Source: Helicobacteraceae bacterium
Lineage (GTDB): Bacteria; Campylobacterota; Campylobacteria; Campylobacterales; SZUA-545
Reading direction: 5' to 3'
NCBI GenBank assembly: GCA_031282285.1
Contig: JAITEA010000240.1
Location: 1 to 7,797, forward strand
DNA length: 7,797 nucleotides
Part shown: one piece after another, positions 1-6,385 of the stretch
Numbering within the stretch: the first letter of the stretch is position 1
How the letters are laid out: the number at the start of each line of letters is the position of its first letter
Program-made: the position numbers and the translations under genes
The notes under the pieces: generated by a model
Database searches by the model: none
The model's input: only the letters and a program-made list of their open reading frames with translations
Told to the model about the DNA's origin: nothing

Positions 1-2
1 TT

Positions 3-11
3 TGCTAGACT
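3..11 (+). promoter_or_regulatory. possible extended -10 promoter element for ilvE
   Basis: TG, one base, then TAGACT (6-11) fits an extended -10 element and resembles the TTTTTTGCTACAAT element upstream of the tRNA in this window. It lies about 30 bases before the ilvE start. The region further upstream is outside the window, so neither a -35 element nor a preceding co-transcribed gene can be judged. The overlapping small palindrome GCTAGACTAGC (4-14) could equally be chance. Confidence 0.2.
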
Positions 12-42
12 AGCGGGACTTTTTTACGAAGGAAAGCTGGTT

Positions 43-969
43 ATGGCTCTCAAAGAATCTCAATATATCTGGCTTAACGGCGAGTTTGTGGCGTGGAACG
101 AGGCGAAAGTGCATGTGCTGACGCACTCGCTGCATTACGCGAACTCCGCTTTTGAAGGGCTTCGCGCCTATCCTACCGGCAAGGGGCTTGCGATCTTCCG
201 CTTGCAAGATCACACCAAGCGGCTGCTTAACTCGTGCAGGATGTCGCTGTTAAACTGTCCGTACGACGCGAAAACGCTTAACGACGCGCAGATCGAGATA
301 CTGCGCAAAAATACATTCGCTCCCAAAACGAGCGTCTATATCCGCCCGATCGTGTTTGTCGGCTACGGCGTGATGGGGGTATATCATCTCAATTCGCCGA
401 TCGGCGCGGCGATCGCGGCGTGGGAGTGGGGCGCGTACCTCGGCGACGAAGGGCTTGAAAACGGCATTCGCGTCAAGATCAGCTCGTGGGCTAGAAACTC
501 CGTCAAATCGATGATGGGCAAGGCGAAGGTCGCCGCCAACTACCTGAACTCGCAGATGGCAAAGTGCGAGGCGGTAGAGGCGGGCTACGACGAGGCGCTG
601 CTGCTCGATAGCGAAGGGTTTGTAGCCGAAGGCAGCGGCGAGTGCTTTTTTATCGTCCGAGACGGCGTTTTGATCACGCCGCCAAGCGACAACTCGCTGG
701 AGTCGATCACGCAGGATACGGTGATCAAGATAGCCAAAGCGCTCGGCGTTCTAGTCGAACGCCGCCGCCTCACCCGCGACGAGGCGTATATGGCGGACGA
801 GGCGTTTTTTACGGGAACGGCGGCGGAGATCACGCCCGTGCGAGAGATCGACGCGCGCGCCGTGGGCGACGGCAAGCGCGGCGCGCTGACCAAGCGGCTG
901 CAGGAGGCGTACTTTGACGTCGTATATGGACGCGACGCGCGGTTTGCCGACTTTTTAACTTACGCTTAA
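43..969 (+). CDS. ilvE: branched-chain amino acid aminotransferase (IlvE), class IV PLP enzyme
   Basis: Transfers the amino group between glutamate and the branched-chain 2-oxo acids, the last step of valine, leucine and isoleucine synthesis; cytosolic. The 308-residue length is normal for the family. Visible class IV (fold type IV) motifs are HYANSAFEGLRAY near residues 31-43, the PLP-binding lysine as K162 in AKVAANYLNS, EGSGE at 196-200, and the cofactor phosphate-binding segment GTAAEITPV at 258-266. The order and spacing follow E. coli IlvE closely. The start at 43 is supported by an AAGGAAAG ribosome binding site 8-15 bases upstream and by the typical N-terminus. The SPFH gene begins 12 bases downstream and probably belongs to the same transcript. 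D-amino-acid aminotransferase or aminodeoxychorismate lyase are less likely, because the whole length aligns mentally with IlvE. Confidence 0.96.
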   Translation: MALKESQYIWLNGEFVAWNEAKVHVLTHSLHYANSAFEGLRAYPTGKGLAIFRLQDHTKRLLNSCRMSLLNCPYDAKTLNDAQIEILRKNTFAPKTSVYIRPIVFVGYGVMGVYHLNSPIGAAIAAWEWGAYLGDEGLENGIRVKISSWARNSVKSMMGKAKVAANYLNSQMAKCEAVEAGYDEALLLDSEGFVAEGSGECFFIVRDGVLITPPSDNSLESITQDTVIKIAKALGVLVERRRLTRDEAYMADEAFFTGTAAEITPVREIDARAVGDGKRGALTKRLQEAYFDVVYGRDARFADFLTYA

Positions 970-981
970 AGGAAATTATAA

Positions 982-2034
982 ATGCCAGCGGATATGAACG
1001 ACTATATCAAAAAAAACGGAGGCTCGCTGCCCCGTCCGCCCTCGCCGCCCGATTTTCTCAAAAACTTAGGCGGCGGCAAAACGGCGCTGATCTATATCGC
1101 GATCGCCATTGCGATCGTGATGGTTCTGGCGCGTCCGTTTGTGATTATCAACTCTGGCGAAGTGGGCATTCTGGCTACGCTGGGCAAATATCAGGAAAAC
1201 CCTTTGAACCCCGGATTTCATCTGATCATCCCCTTCGCGCAGAAGGTCATCATTCAGGATACGCGAATGCGCGTAGCCAACTACAGCGCGGCGGAGACGG
1301 TCAAAACCGATCAGCGCGGGATCAACGAGCGCCAGCCGATCTCGGTACTCGATTCGCGCGGTCTGACGGTGGAGGTGGAGATCACGATCCAATACTCGCT
1401 CAAAGCCGAACGCGCGCCCTACGCGATCGCCACGCTGGGATCAAACTGGGAGGAGAAGGTGATCGCGCCCGCCGCCAGAGACGTGGTGCGGAGCGTGATC
1501 GGCAACTTCGCCGCGGAGGATCTGCCGCTCAAACGCAACGAGATCGCCGCCGCCATCGAAACGAAAATGCGCGAGGCGATCGACAAGATCGACGAACAGC
1601 CCATCAAGCTAGACGGCGTATTGTTGCGCGGGATCGTGCTGCCAACGCGCATCAAAGAGCAGATCGAGAATGTGCAAGTGGCGCGGCAGGAAGCGGAACG
1701 ATCGCGCAATATGGTCGAACAGGCAAAGCAAGAGGCGTTGCGTAAAGCCGAGGAGGCGCGCGGTCTTGCCGAAGCCGAGCGCATAGACGCGCAGGGCAGA
1801 GCCGATCGCACGCGCATCGAGGCGGACGCGCAGGCGAAGGCAAACGCGCTGATCGCCGCGTCGCTGACAAACAATCTGCTCACGCTGCGCCAGATCGAGG
1901 TTCAGGGCAAGTTCAACGAAGCCTTGCGCGACAATAAAGACGCCAAGCTCTTTATCACGCCCGGGGGCGCCGTGCCGAATATCTGGGTGGATACCAAAGA
2001 CGCTCAGCGCGCCAGCTCCGTTTCGCCGCGCTGA
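982..2034 (+). CDS. SPFH/band-7 (prohibitin/HflK-like) membrane protein
   Basis: Probable membrane-anchored SPFH protein of the prohibitin/stomatin/HflK superfamily, whose members form large ring or cage assemblies that organise membranes or restrain proteases such as FtsH. The 350 residues show a Pro/Gly-rich N-terminus (17-32), one transmembrane segment (about 34-55), the band-7 domain (about 54-235, opening with INSGEVGILATLGKY and PGFHLIIPFAQKV), a charged Ala/Glu/Arg-rich coiled coil (about 225-292) and a C-terminal tail with FITPGGAVPNIWV. A strong AAGGAAAT ribosome binding site precedes the ATG. It sits between ilvE and hisIE, and ilvE next to an SPFH gene recalls Campylobacter jejuni. 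There is no adjacent hflC or protease gene, so I do not call it hflK. The link to FtsH or to amino acid synthesis is inference only. Confidence 0.9.
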   Translation: MPADMNDYIKKNGGSLPRPPSPPDFLKNLGGGKTALIYIAIAIAIVMVLARPFVIINSGEVGILATLGKYQENPLNPGFHLIIPFAQKVIIQDTRMRVANYSAAETVKTDQRGINERQPISVLDSRGLTVEVEITIQYSLKAERAPYAIATLGSNWEEKVIAPAARDVVRSVIGNFAAEDLPLKRNEIAAAIETKMREAIDKIDEQPIKLDGVLLRGIVLPTRIKEQIENVQVARQEAERSRNMVEQAKQEALRKAEEARGLAEAERIDAQGRADRTRIEADAQAKANALIAASLTNNLLTLRQIEVQGKFNEALRDNKDAKLFITPGGAVPNIWVDTKDAQRASSVSPR

Positions 2035-2696
2035 TGATCGACTGGCAAAAAAACCCGCTCGTTCCCGTCGTGGCGCAGGATTGCCTCTCGAAAGAGACGC
2101 TTATGCTCGCCTACGCCGATCAAGCGGCGTTTGAGCTGACGCTTTCAAGCGGTTACGCGCACTACTTTTCGCGCTCCCGCGAACGCGTCTGGAAAAAGGG
2201 CGAAACCAGCGGCAATACGCAAAAGATCGTAGATGTACTGATAGATTGCGACGGCGACGCTTTGCTGTATATCGTCGAGCAAAAGGGCGCGGCTTGCCAC
2301 ACGGGGCATAGAAGCTGCTTTTTTACCAAAGCGGCGAGCGGCGAGACGATCGGCGCAAAGATAGCCGATCCCGCCGAAATGTACGGCGTGGTAGAGCGCC
2401 TATACCATACGATCTTGGAGCGCAAAAACGCCGATCCGCGCGCCTCGTATGTAGCCTCGCTGTTTGCCAAAGGCGAAAACGCGATATTGAAAAAAGTAAC
2501 CGAGGAGGCTGGGGAGCTGATATTGGCGATCAAAGACGGCGAAAGATCGCAGATTATCTACGAAGCGACCGATCTGCTCTTTCACGCGCTGATCGCAATC
2601 GCCTCCAAAGAGATCGCGCCCGACCTAATCCGCGCCGAGCTGACGCGCAGAGAGGGTTTGAGCGGAATCGCGGAGAAGTCGCAAAGAGAGCCCTGA
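2034..2696 (+). CDS. hisI: bifunctional phosphoribosyl-AMP cyclohydrolase / phosphoribosyl-ATP pyrophosphatase (HisIE)
   Basis: Catalyses the second and third steps of histidine synthesis: hydrolysis of PR-ATP to PR-AMP (C-terminal HisE part) and ring opening of PR-AMP (N-terminal HisI part); cytosolic. The HisI half (about 1-105) shows DCDGD at 71-75, with D71, D73 and D75 as expected Mg ligands and C72 as a zinc ligand, and CHTGHRSC at 88-95, whose C88 and C95 are the other zinc ligands. The HisE half (about 115-210) shows KKVTEEAGE at 153-161 and YEATDLLFH at 176-184, the usual acidic MazG-like metal site. The 220 residues match fused HisIE. Its ATG overlaps the SPFH stop by one base (TGATG) and no clear ribosome binding site precedes it, which suggests translational coupling. 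Other his genes are not in the window. Confidence 0.96.
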   Translation: MIDWQKNPLVPVVAQDCLSKETLMLAYADQAAFELTLSSGYAHYFSRSRERVWKKGETSGNTQKIVDVLIDCDGDALLYIVEQKGAACHTGHRSCFFTKAASGETIGAKIADPAEMYGVVERLYHTILERKNADPRASYVASLFAKGENAILKKVTEEAGELILAIKDGERSQIIYEATDLLFHALIAIASKEIAPDLIRAELTRREGLSGIAEKSQREP

Positions 2697-2700
2697 GGCG

Positions 2701-3273
2701 ATGGAAAAGCTTGCCGCCGCGCTTGATAAACTCGCCGCCAATCCCGAAATCGCCCGCCTGATCGCGCTGTGCGACGAGGCGTTATACTCGCTGACAATCT
2801 GGCATATAGCGGTTTTCGGCGCGGTTTTCGCGCTGACGATTCTGTTTCTGATCGCAGCCGCCGCGTTTTCAAGAGCGCCCGTCGTTTCGCTGATACTACA
2901 GACGGTCGCGCTTGGAACGCTGGTTATCGGACCGGTGGTCGGGTATTTTTGGGTCGAGCGGCGCTTTAAGCCGGCAAGTATTGAAAATCTGACGATTATG
3001 CCGCTTTACTATCAGGAAAAATCGATCGTTTTTGGCGACGCGTTCAACGCGGGCGAATATCCGCTAAGCGGCTGCCGCGTCAAGGCTATCGCCTACGAAC
3101 CGCCCGAAGGACGGCTCGATTACCTGCGCAAACTCGCGCGCCCGATCGCCAAAGGCGAAACGGCGATAAGCGATACTATCAACCCGCGCGAAAGCCGCCG
3201 TTTCGAGATCGAGCTTGACGGCGCTAGGAACGACCAGAACCTTACGCTCTCGATCGCGCTACGCTGCCGCTAG
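2701..3273 (+). CDS. two-pass membrane protein, probable DUF2393 family
   Basis: Function unknown. The 190 residues have a short helical N-terminus (1-30), two hydrophobic segments (about 31-56 and 61-84) and a hydrophilic C-terminal domain (about 90-190) of apparent beta-strand character, with NLTIMPLYYQEKSIVFG and a final strand ending in ALRCR. This layout and the position in an ilvE/SPFH cluster fit the DUF2393 membrane proteins I recall from Campylobacterota. The family assignment comes from memory of gene context and topology, not from a search. It starts 4 bases after the hisIE stop, with GAGG just upstream as a close-set ribosome binding site, so it is probably the last gene of the operon. 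Its stop TAG is shared, in the palindrome CTAG, with the convergent small gene. The C-terminal domain probably lies outside the cytoplasm or against the membrane, but the topology is not settled. Confidence 0.75.
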   Translation: MEKLAAALDKLAANPEIARLIALCDEALYSLTIWHIAVFGAVFALTILFLIAAAAFSRAPVVSLILQTVALGTLVIGPVVGYFWVERRFKPASIENLTIMPLYYQEKSIVFGDAFNAGEYPLSGCRVKAIAYEPPEGRLDYLRKLARPIAKGETAISDTINPRESRRFEIELDGARNDQNLTLSIALRCR

Positions 3274-3539
3274 ATCTCCTGCATTCGCTTATAAAACGTC
3301 TCCTTCGCCGAACGAACCCTGCGGTAGTATTCGCCCTCCAGACGCTCCATATTCTTGAGGTAGTTTATGTAGCGCGAGTTTGTATCGCCGCCGTAAAGCT
3401 CCAGAAACCTTTCGCCGCGCTTTTGCGTCTCTTCGCCGCTTGGCGCCGCTTTTTCGATAAGCAGATCGGCTTTTTTTTGCGGCGCGTCTATAGCGCTAAG
3501 CGACAACAGCGACAGCGAAACGATGATTAGGTATTTCAT
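3270..3539 (-). CDS. small putative exported protein, function unknown
   Basis: I do not recognise this 89-residue product. It begins with a short basic end and a hydrophobic core (residues 2-17), then AIDA, which fits a Sec signal peptide cleaved near residue 19. There is no lipobox cysteine, and no cysteine anywhere. The mature part (about 70 residues) is strongly charged and probably helical, rich in Lys, Glu, Arg and Tyr, with paired aromatics in the last third (RYINYLKNMERLEGEYYRR). AGAGGG lies about 9 bases before the ATG, and a plausible promoter is upstream. The codon use resembles its neighbours and the opposite frame has no better candidate, so it is likely real. It converges on the DUF2393-like gene with overlapping stops. 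A small periplasmic structural or accessory protein is possible, but nothing shows which. Confidence 0.7.
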   Translation of the reverse strand: MKYLIIVSLSLLSLSAIDAPQKKADLLIEKAAPSGEETQKRGERFLELYGGDTNSRYINYLKNMERLEGEYYRRVRSAKETFYKRMQEI

Positions 3540-3558
3540 CTTTTGCCCTCTTGCGCTT

Positions 3559-3588
3559 AAATAAGCAAAAACCGCTCCATTGTTCCAA
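3559..3588 (-). promoter_or_regulatory. candidate sigma-70 promoter for the small exported-protein gene
   Basis: Read on the minus strand, TTGGAA (3588-3583) and TTATTT (3564-3559) are separated by 18 bases, with TTTTTGC just before the -10. This T-rich stretch and TGC extension are typical of Campylobacterota promoters. It ends about 20 bases before the start codon and overlaps the hypF upstream region back to back. Sequence resemblance only. Confidence 0.35.
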
Positions 3589-3611
3589 AGCGCTTAGCTT
3601 TGCGCTAAAAT
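3589..3611 (+). promoter_or_regulatory. candidate hypF-nikR promoter with adjoining inverted repeat
   Basis: TAAAAT (3606-3611) in the context GCTAAAAT is a candidate -10 about 60 bases before the hypF start. Immediately upstream is an inverted repeat, AGCGC (3589-3593) and GCGCT (3602-3606), separated by 8 bases and touching the -10, a placement suited to an operator. TTGTTC at 3580-3585 is a poor -35 because the spacing is 20 bases. Control by NikR, encoded in the same transcript, is an attractive guess, but the repeat does not match the NikR operators I know from E. coli or H. pylori. Confidence 0.35.
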
Positions 3612-3620
3612 ACGGGCTTC

Positions 3621-3644
3621 GCCAAACCGCTATTTGGTTTTGGC
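3621..3644 (+). other. stem-loop in the hypF leader
   Basis: GCCAAACC (3621-3628) can pair with GGTTTTGGC (3636-3644) around a 7-base loop, giving about 8 pairs with one bulged T. It would lie in the transcribed leader, 25 bases before the hypF ATG and downstream of the candidate -10. No run of T follows, so it is not an obvious terminator. It could influence translation or mRNA stability, or be chance. Confidence 0.35.
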
Positions 3645-3669
3645 GGCGATCAAAGCAAAACGGGGCAAG

Positions 3670-5859
3670 ATGGCGGTTGAGCGAAAGCGCTACGAGATTA
3701 TCGGCACGGTACAGGGGGTCGGTTTCCGCCCGTTCGTCTATAAGCTGGCAAGCGCGCTAGGCTTAAACGGCAGGGTTTATAACGACGGCTTTGGCGTGGT
3801 AGTAGAGGCGCAGGGCGCGACCGAAACGCTCGAGGATTTTGAAAAACGCCTCGAGGCGGAGAAGCCCGCTTTGGCGGTTATCTCGCGTATCGACGCTCAA
3901 GCGATCGCGCTTCAAAACGACAAAGCGTTTGTAATAGATCAAAGTAAAAGCGCCGAGACGATCGCGGCGCATATCCCGCCCGATACCGCTATATGCGCCG
4001 AGTGCGAAAAGGAGCTTTTCGATCCGCTCGATCGCCGCTACCGCCACCCGTTTATCGCCTGTTCCTGCTGCGGCGCGAGATATACGATCATAGAGAGCCT
4101 GCCCTACGATCGCGAGGCAACCTCGATGCGCGTATTTCCTATGTGCGAAAAGTGCCAAAGCGAATACAAAAATCCCGCCGATCGCCGTTTCCACGCGCAG
4201 CCGATCGCCTGCAACCAGTGCGGGTCGGTTCTGTCGCTGCTGGATAGTTCGGGCAAAACGCTCGCGCAAAACTACGAGGCGATCGAGCAAGCCGCCGAAG
4301 CGATTGAGGCGGGCGCGATCGTCGCGATCAAGGCGCTGGGCGGCTACCAGCTCTGTCTGGACGCGCGAAACGCGGGGGCGCTGAAAACTATCAGGGATCG
4401 CAAAAACCGCCCGCTCAAGCCGTTTGCCGTTTTGTTCGGCTCCATCAAGGAGATAGCCGCGCAGGCGGTTTTGACCGACGCCGATCGCGCCCTGCTGCTC
4501 TCAAACCGCCGTCCGATTGTTTTGCTGAATAAAAGCGCCGCTTACGATCTAGGCGATCTTGTCGCGCCGTTAATCGATCGTATCGGCGCTATGCTGCCAA
4601 GCTCGCCTATTCAGTATCTGCTGCTCGAGCGGCTGAAGCGCCCGATCGTCGCCACCAGCGCCAATATATCCGACGCGCCGATCATTACCGGCGAACCGGC
4701 GCTACTTACGCAACTTGGCGGCGTTTTCGATCTCGCGCGGACGCACGATCGCGCCATTATCAACGCCTGCGACGACAGCGTGGCGCAGACGATCGCCAGT
4801 CAGACGATTATGACGCGCCGCGCGAGAGGTTTCGCGCCCGAAGCCTGCGCTCTGCCGCGCAAACTCGATCGCCCCGCTCTGGCGCTTGGCGCGCAGCAAA
4901 AGAGCGCGATCGCTATCGGGTTTGACAAGAGCGCGATCGTAAGCCCGCATATCGGCGATCTCTTTTCGATCGAGGCTATGGGCTACTTCGAGCGGACGAT
5001 CGCGGCGCTAAAGCGGCTCTATCGCTTCGAGCCGCAAAGGGTAGTTTGCGATCTGCATCCGCGCTACGCCTCTACGCGCTTTGCTAAGGCGCTAAATCTG
5101 CCCCTGACGCAAGTTCAGCACCACCACGCGCACGCGCTGGCGGTTATGGCGGAATACGGGTTAAGCTCAAAGGCGCTGGCGATCGCGTGGGACGGGACGG
5201 GATACGGCGCGGACGGGACGATCTGGGGCGGCGAGTTTCTGATCGCAGATTACGGCGGCTTTGAGCGCGTAGCTTATATCAAGCCGTTTGCGCTCATAGG
5301 CGGCGAGGCGGCGATCAAAGAGCCTCGCCGTATCGCCGCTTCGCTGCTGTTTGAGGCGAAAATCGACAGCCCTATCCTCTCCAAAAACTACCAAACAATG
5401 CTCGCCAAACGGCTTAACTCGCCGCTTACCAGCTCGATCGGGCGGCTGTTTGACGGCGCGGCGTATCTTAGCGGCATTCAGACCGAATACGGCTTCGACG
5501 GGCTGAGCGGGCTTGCGATCGAGGCGCGTTACGACGCGAGCGAGAGGCGGAGCTATCCCTTTAGCGTTCAAGACGGCGTTATAGACCATTCGCCTATGTT
5601 CGCCGCGATCGCCAGAGGCGGCGATCAGCGCGAGATAGCCAGCCGTTTTCTCAATACCTTGCGCGATATCGCCGTTTTTGTCGCCGCGCAATACGATCTG
5701 CCAATCGTCCTCTGCGGCGGCGCGTTTCAAAATAAAACGCTGGCTAATATGGCGCTGAACAAACTGCGGGAGAGCGGTAAAACGGTCTATCTGCCGGAGC
5801 GGTTCCCGCCAAACGACGGCGCGATCGCGCTTGGGCAGTTGGCTTACGACAAGGAGTAA
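3670..5859 (+). CDS. hypF: carbamoyltransferase HypF, [NiFe]-hydrogenase maturation
   Basis: HypF uses carbamoyl phosphate and ATP to make a carbamoyl-adenylate and passes the carbamoyl group to the HypE C-terminal cysteine, from which the cyanide ligands of the [NiFe] site are made; cytosolic. From the ATG at 3670 it is 729 residues, usual for the family. Domains in order: acylphosphatase (about 6-90; GTVQGVGFRPF with R20, and N38); two zinc-finger pairs (C109/C112 with C131/C134, and C159/C162 with C181/C184); YrdC-like domain (about 200-390; RDRKNRPLKPFAV, TSANIS); and Kae1-like carbamoyltransferase domain (about 400-729; HHHAH at 484-488, WDGTGYGADGTIWGGE, CGGAFQNKTLANMAL). A TTG at 3634 would add 12 residues, but it has no ribosome binding site and the family N-terminus begins at the ATG. 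GGYQLC and SSPIQYLLL carry Gln where I recall His in other HypF. nikR follows after three bases. Confidence 0.96.
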   Translation: MAVERKRYEIIGTVQGVGFRPFVYKLASALGLNGRVYNDGFGVVVEAQGATETLEDFEKRLEAEKPALAVISRIDAQAIALQNDKAFVIDQSKSAETIAAHIPPDTAICAECEKELFDPLDRRYRHPFIACSCCGARYTIIESLPYDREATSMRVFPMCEKCQSEYKNPADRRFHAQPIACNQCGSVLSLLDSSGKTLAQNYEAIEQAAEAIEAGAIVAIKALGGYQLCLDARNAGALKTIRDRKNRPLKPFAVLFGSIKEIAAQAVLTDADRALLLSNRRPIVLLNKSAAYDLGDLVAPLIDRIGAMLPSSPIQYLLLERLKRPIVATSANISDAPIITGEPALLTQLGGVFDLARTHDRAIINACDDSVAQTIASQTIMTRRARGFAPEACALPRKLDRPALALGAQQKSAIAIGFDKSAIVSPHIGDLFSIEAMGYFERTIAALKRLYRFEPQRVVCDLHPRYASTRFAKALNLPLTQVQHHHAHALAVMAEYGLSSKALAIAWDGTGYGADGTIWGGEFLIADYGGFERVAYIKPFALIGGEAAIKEPRRIAASLLFEAKIDSPILSKNYQTMLAKRLNSPLTSSIGRLFDGAAYLSGIQTEYGFDGLSGLAIEARYDASERRSYPFSVQDGVIDHSPMFAAIARGGDQREIASRFLNTLRDIAVFVAAQYDLPIVLCGGAFQNKTLANMALNKLRESGKTVYLPERFPPNDGAIALGQLAYDKE
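5851..5856 (+). promoter_or_regulatory. ribosome binding site of nikR inside the end of hypF
   Basis: AAGGAG (5851-5856) is the strongest Shine-Dalgarno match in the window and lies 6 bases before the nikR ATG. The same bases encode the last two residues of HypF (Lys-Glu), and the stop TAA follows directly, so termination of hypF and initiation of nikR are tightly linked. Confidence 0.8.
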
Positions 5860-5862
5860 ATA

Positions 5863-6276
5863 ATGGACGAAACGATCAGATTCAGCGTGTCGTTGCCAAA
5901 GGCGTTGCTGGATACGCTGGATCAAAAGATTATCGCCAAGGGCTACGATTCGAGGAGCGAGTTTGTGCGCGATCTGATACGAGAGCAGATCGCCGCCGAA
6001 AGGTGGGAGGACGAGAACGAGGAGGTATTTGGTAACTTGACGCTAATCTACGATCATCATCAGCGCGAGCTAAGCGCCAAGATGATCGACCTCGCGCACC
6101 ACTCGACGACCAATGTGCTCTGTTCTACGCATGTGCATCTTGACCATCATAACTGTATGGAATCGATTATTCTCAAAGGCAAACCGAGCGAGGTTGAAGC
6201 GGTGGCGACGCAGATTGGCGGTTTGCGCGGCGTGCGGCTTGCCAAACTAACCCGCGTTAGCCGTTTGGAGCATTAA
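5863..6276 (+). CDS. nikR: nickel-responsive transcriptional regulator NikR
   Basis: A tetrameric repressor/activator that binds operators when loaded with Ni(II). The 137 residues contain an N-terminal ribbon-helix-helix domain (about 4-45; [16 protein letters not shown] then [17 protein letters not shown]) and a C-terminal ACT-like nickel domain (about 55-137). The four high-affinity ligands are all present as H79, H90, H92 and C98 ([10 protein letters not shown]), equivalent to H76, H87, H89 and C95 of E. coli NikR. DHHQREL and [12 protein letters not shown] are near-identical to H. pylori NikR. The arm before the ribbon strand is only about four residues (MDET), shorter than the roughly nine-residue arm I recall in H. 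pylori NikR that tunes DNA binding. It is probably co-transcribed with hypF, so nickel may feed back on its own operon. The start is fixed by an AAGGAG site 6 bases upstream. Confidence 0.96.
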   Translation: MDETIRFSVSLPKALLDTLDQKIIAKGYDSRSEFVRDLIREQIAAERWEDENEEVFGNLTLIYDHHQRELSAKMIDLAHHSTTNVLCSTHVHLDHHNCMESIILKGKPSEVEAVATQIGGLRGVRLAKLTRVSRLEH

Positions 6277-6292
6277 CGAGCGATTTGCGGCG

Positions 6293-6385
6293 ATGGCGCT
6301 AAGAGGGGGCGAAACCCGCGCTTTCGTATGGCGCCAAGAAGGGGCGAACTCTCATATATTATGGTGCCGAGAGGGGGAATCGAAC
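6293..6385. repeat. three tandem tRNA 3'-end-like repeats (two degenerate copies plus the real tRNA end)
   Basis: Copies begin at 6293, 6328 and 6361 (spacing 35 and 33). Copies 1 and 2 agree at 19 of 21 bases (ATGGCGCYAAGARGGGGCGAA). Copy 3 is the T-arm, acceptor and CCA end of the minus-strand tRNA-Leu. Copy 2 matches it at 14 of its first 17 bases, then both continue CGAAC after a 3-base gap that falls in the T-loop. Read on the minus strand, copies 1 and 2 look like decayed tRNA 3' ends, each ending GCGCCAT. Remnants of element integration at the tRNA, or slippage duplications, are both possible. Confidence 0.6.

Noticed and set aside
4..25. GCTAGACTAGC followed by a T-run as a terminator of an upstream gene
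   Set aside because: The stem would be only four or five pairs with almost no loop, and five bases separate it from the T-run, too weak to support.
3634..3669. TTG start giving HypF 12 extra residues
   Set aside because: No ribosome binding site precedes it, it falls inside the leader stem-loop, and HypF proteins normally begin shortly before the RYEIIGTVQGVGFRP segment.
3551..3760. Plus-strand 69-codon frame across the hypF upstream region
   Set aside because: It overlaps the clear HypF N-terminus in another frame, has no recognisable domain and covers the promoter and leader.
5167..5925. Long minus-strand frame of 252 codons opposite hypF
   Set aside because: It is a shadow frame of GC-rich hypF coding sequence with no domain signature, and it runs across the hypF-nikR junction.
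6293..6385. CRISPR array reading of the repeats spaced 33-35 bases
   Set aside because: Only three units are present, the repeats are diverged, the spacers would be only about 12-14 bases, and the third unit is part of a tRNA. No cas gene is near.
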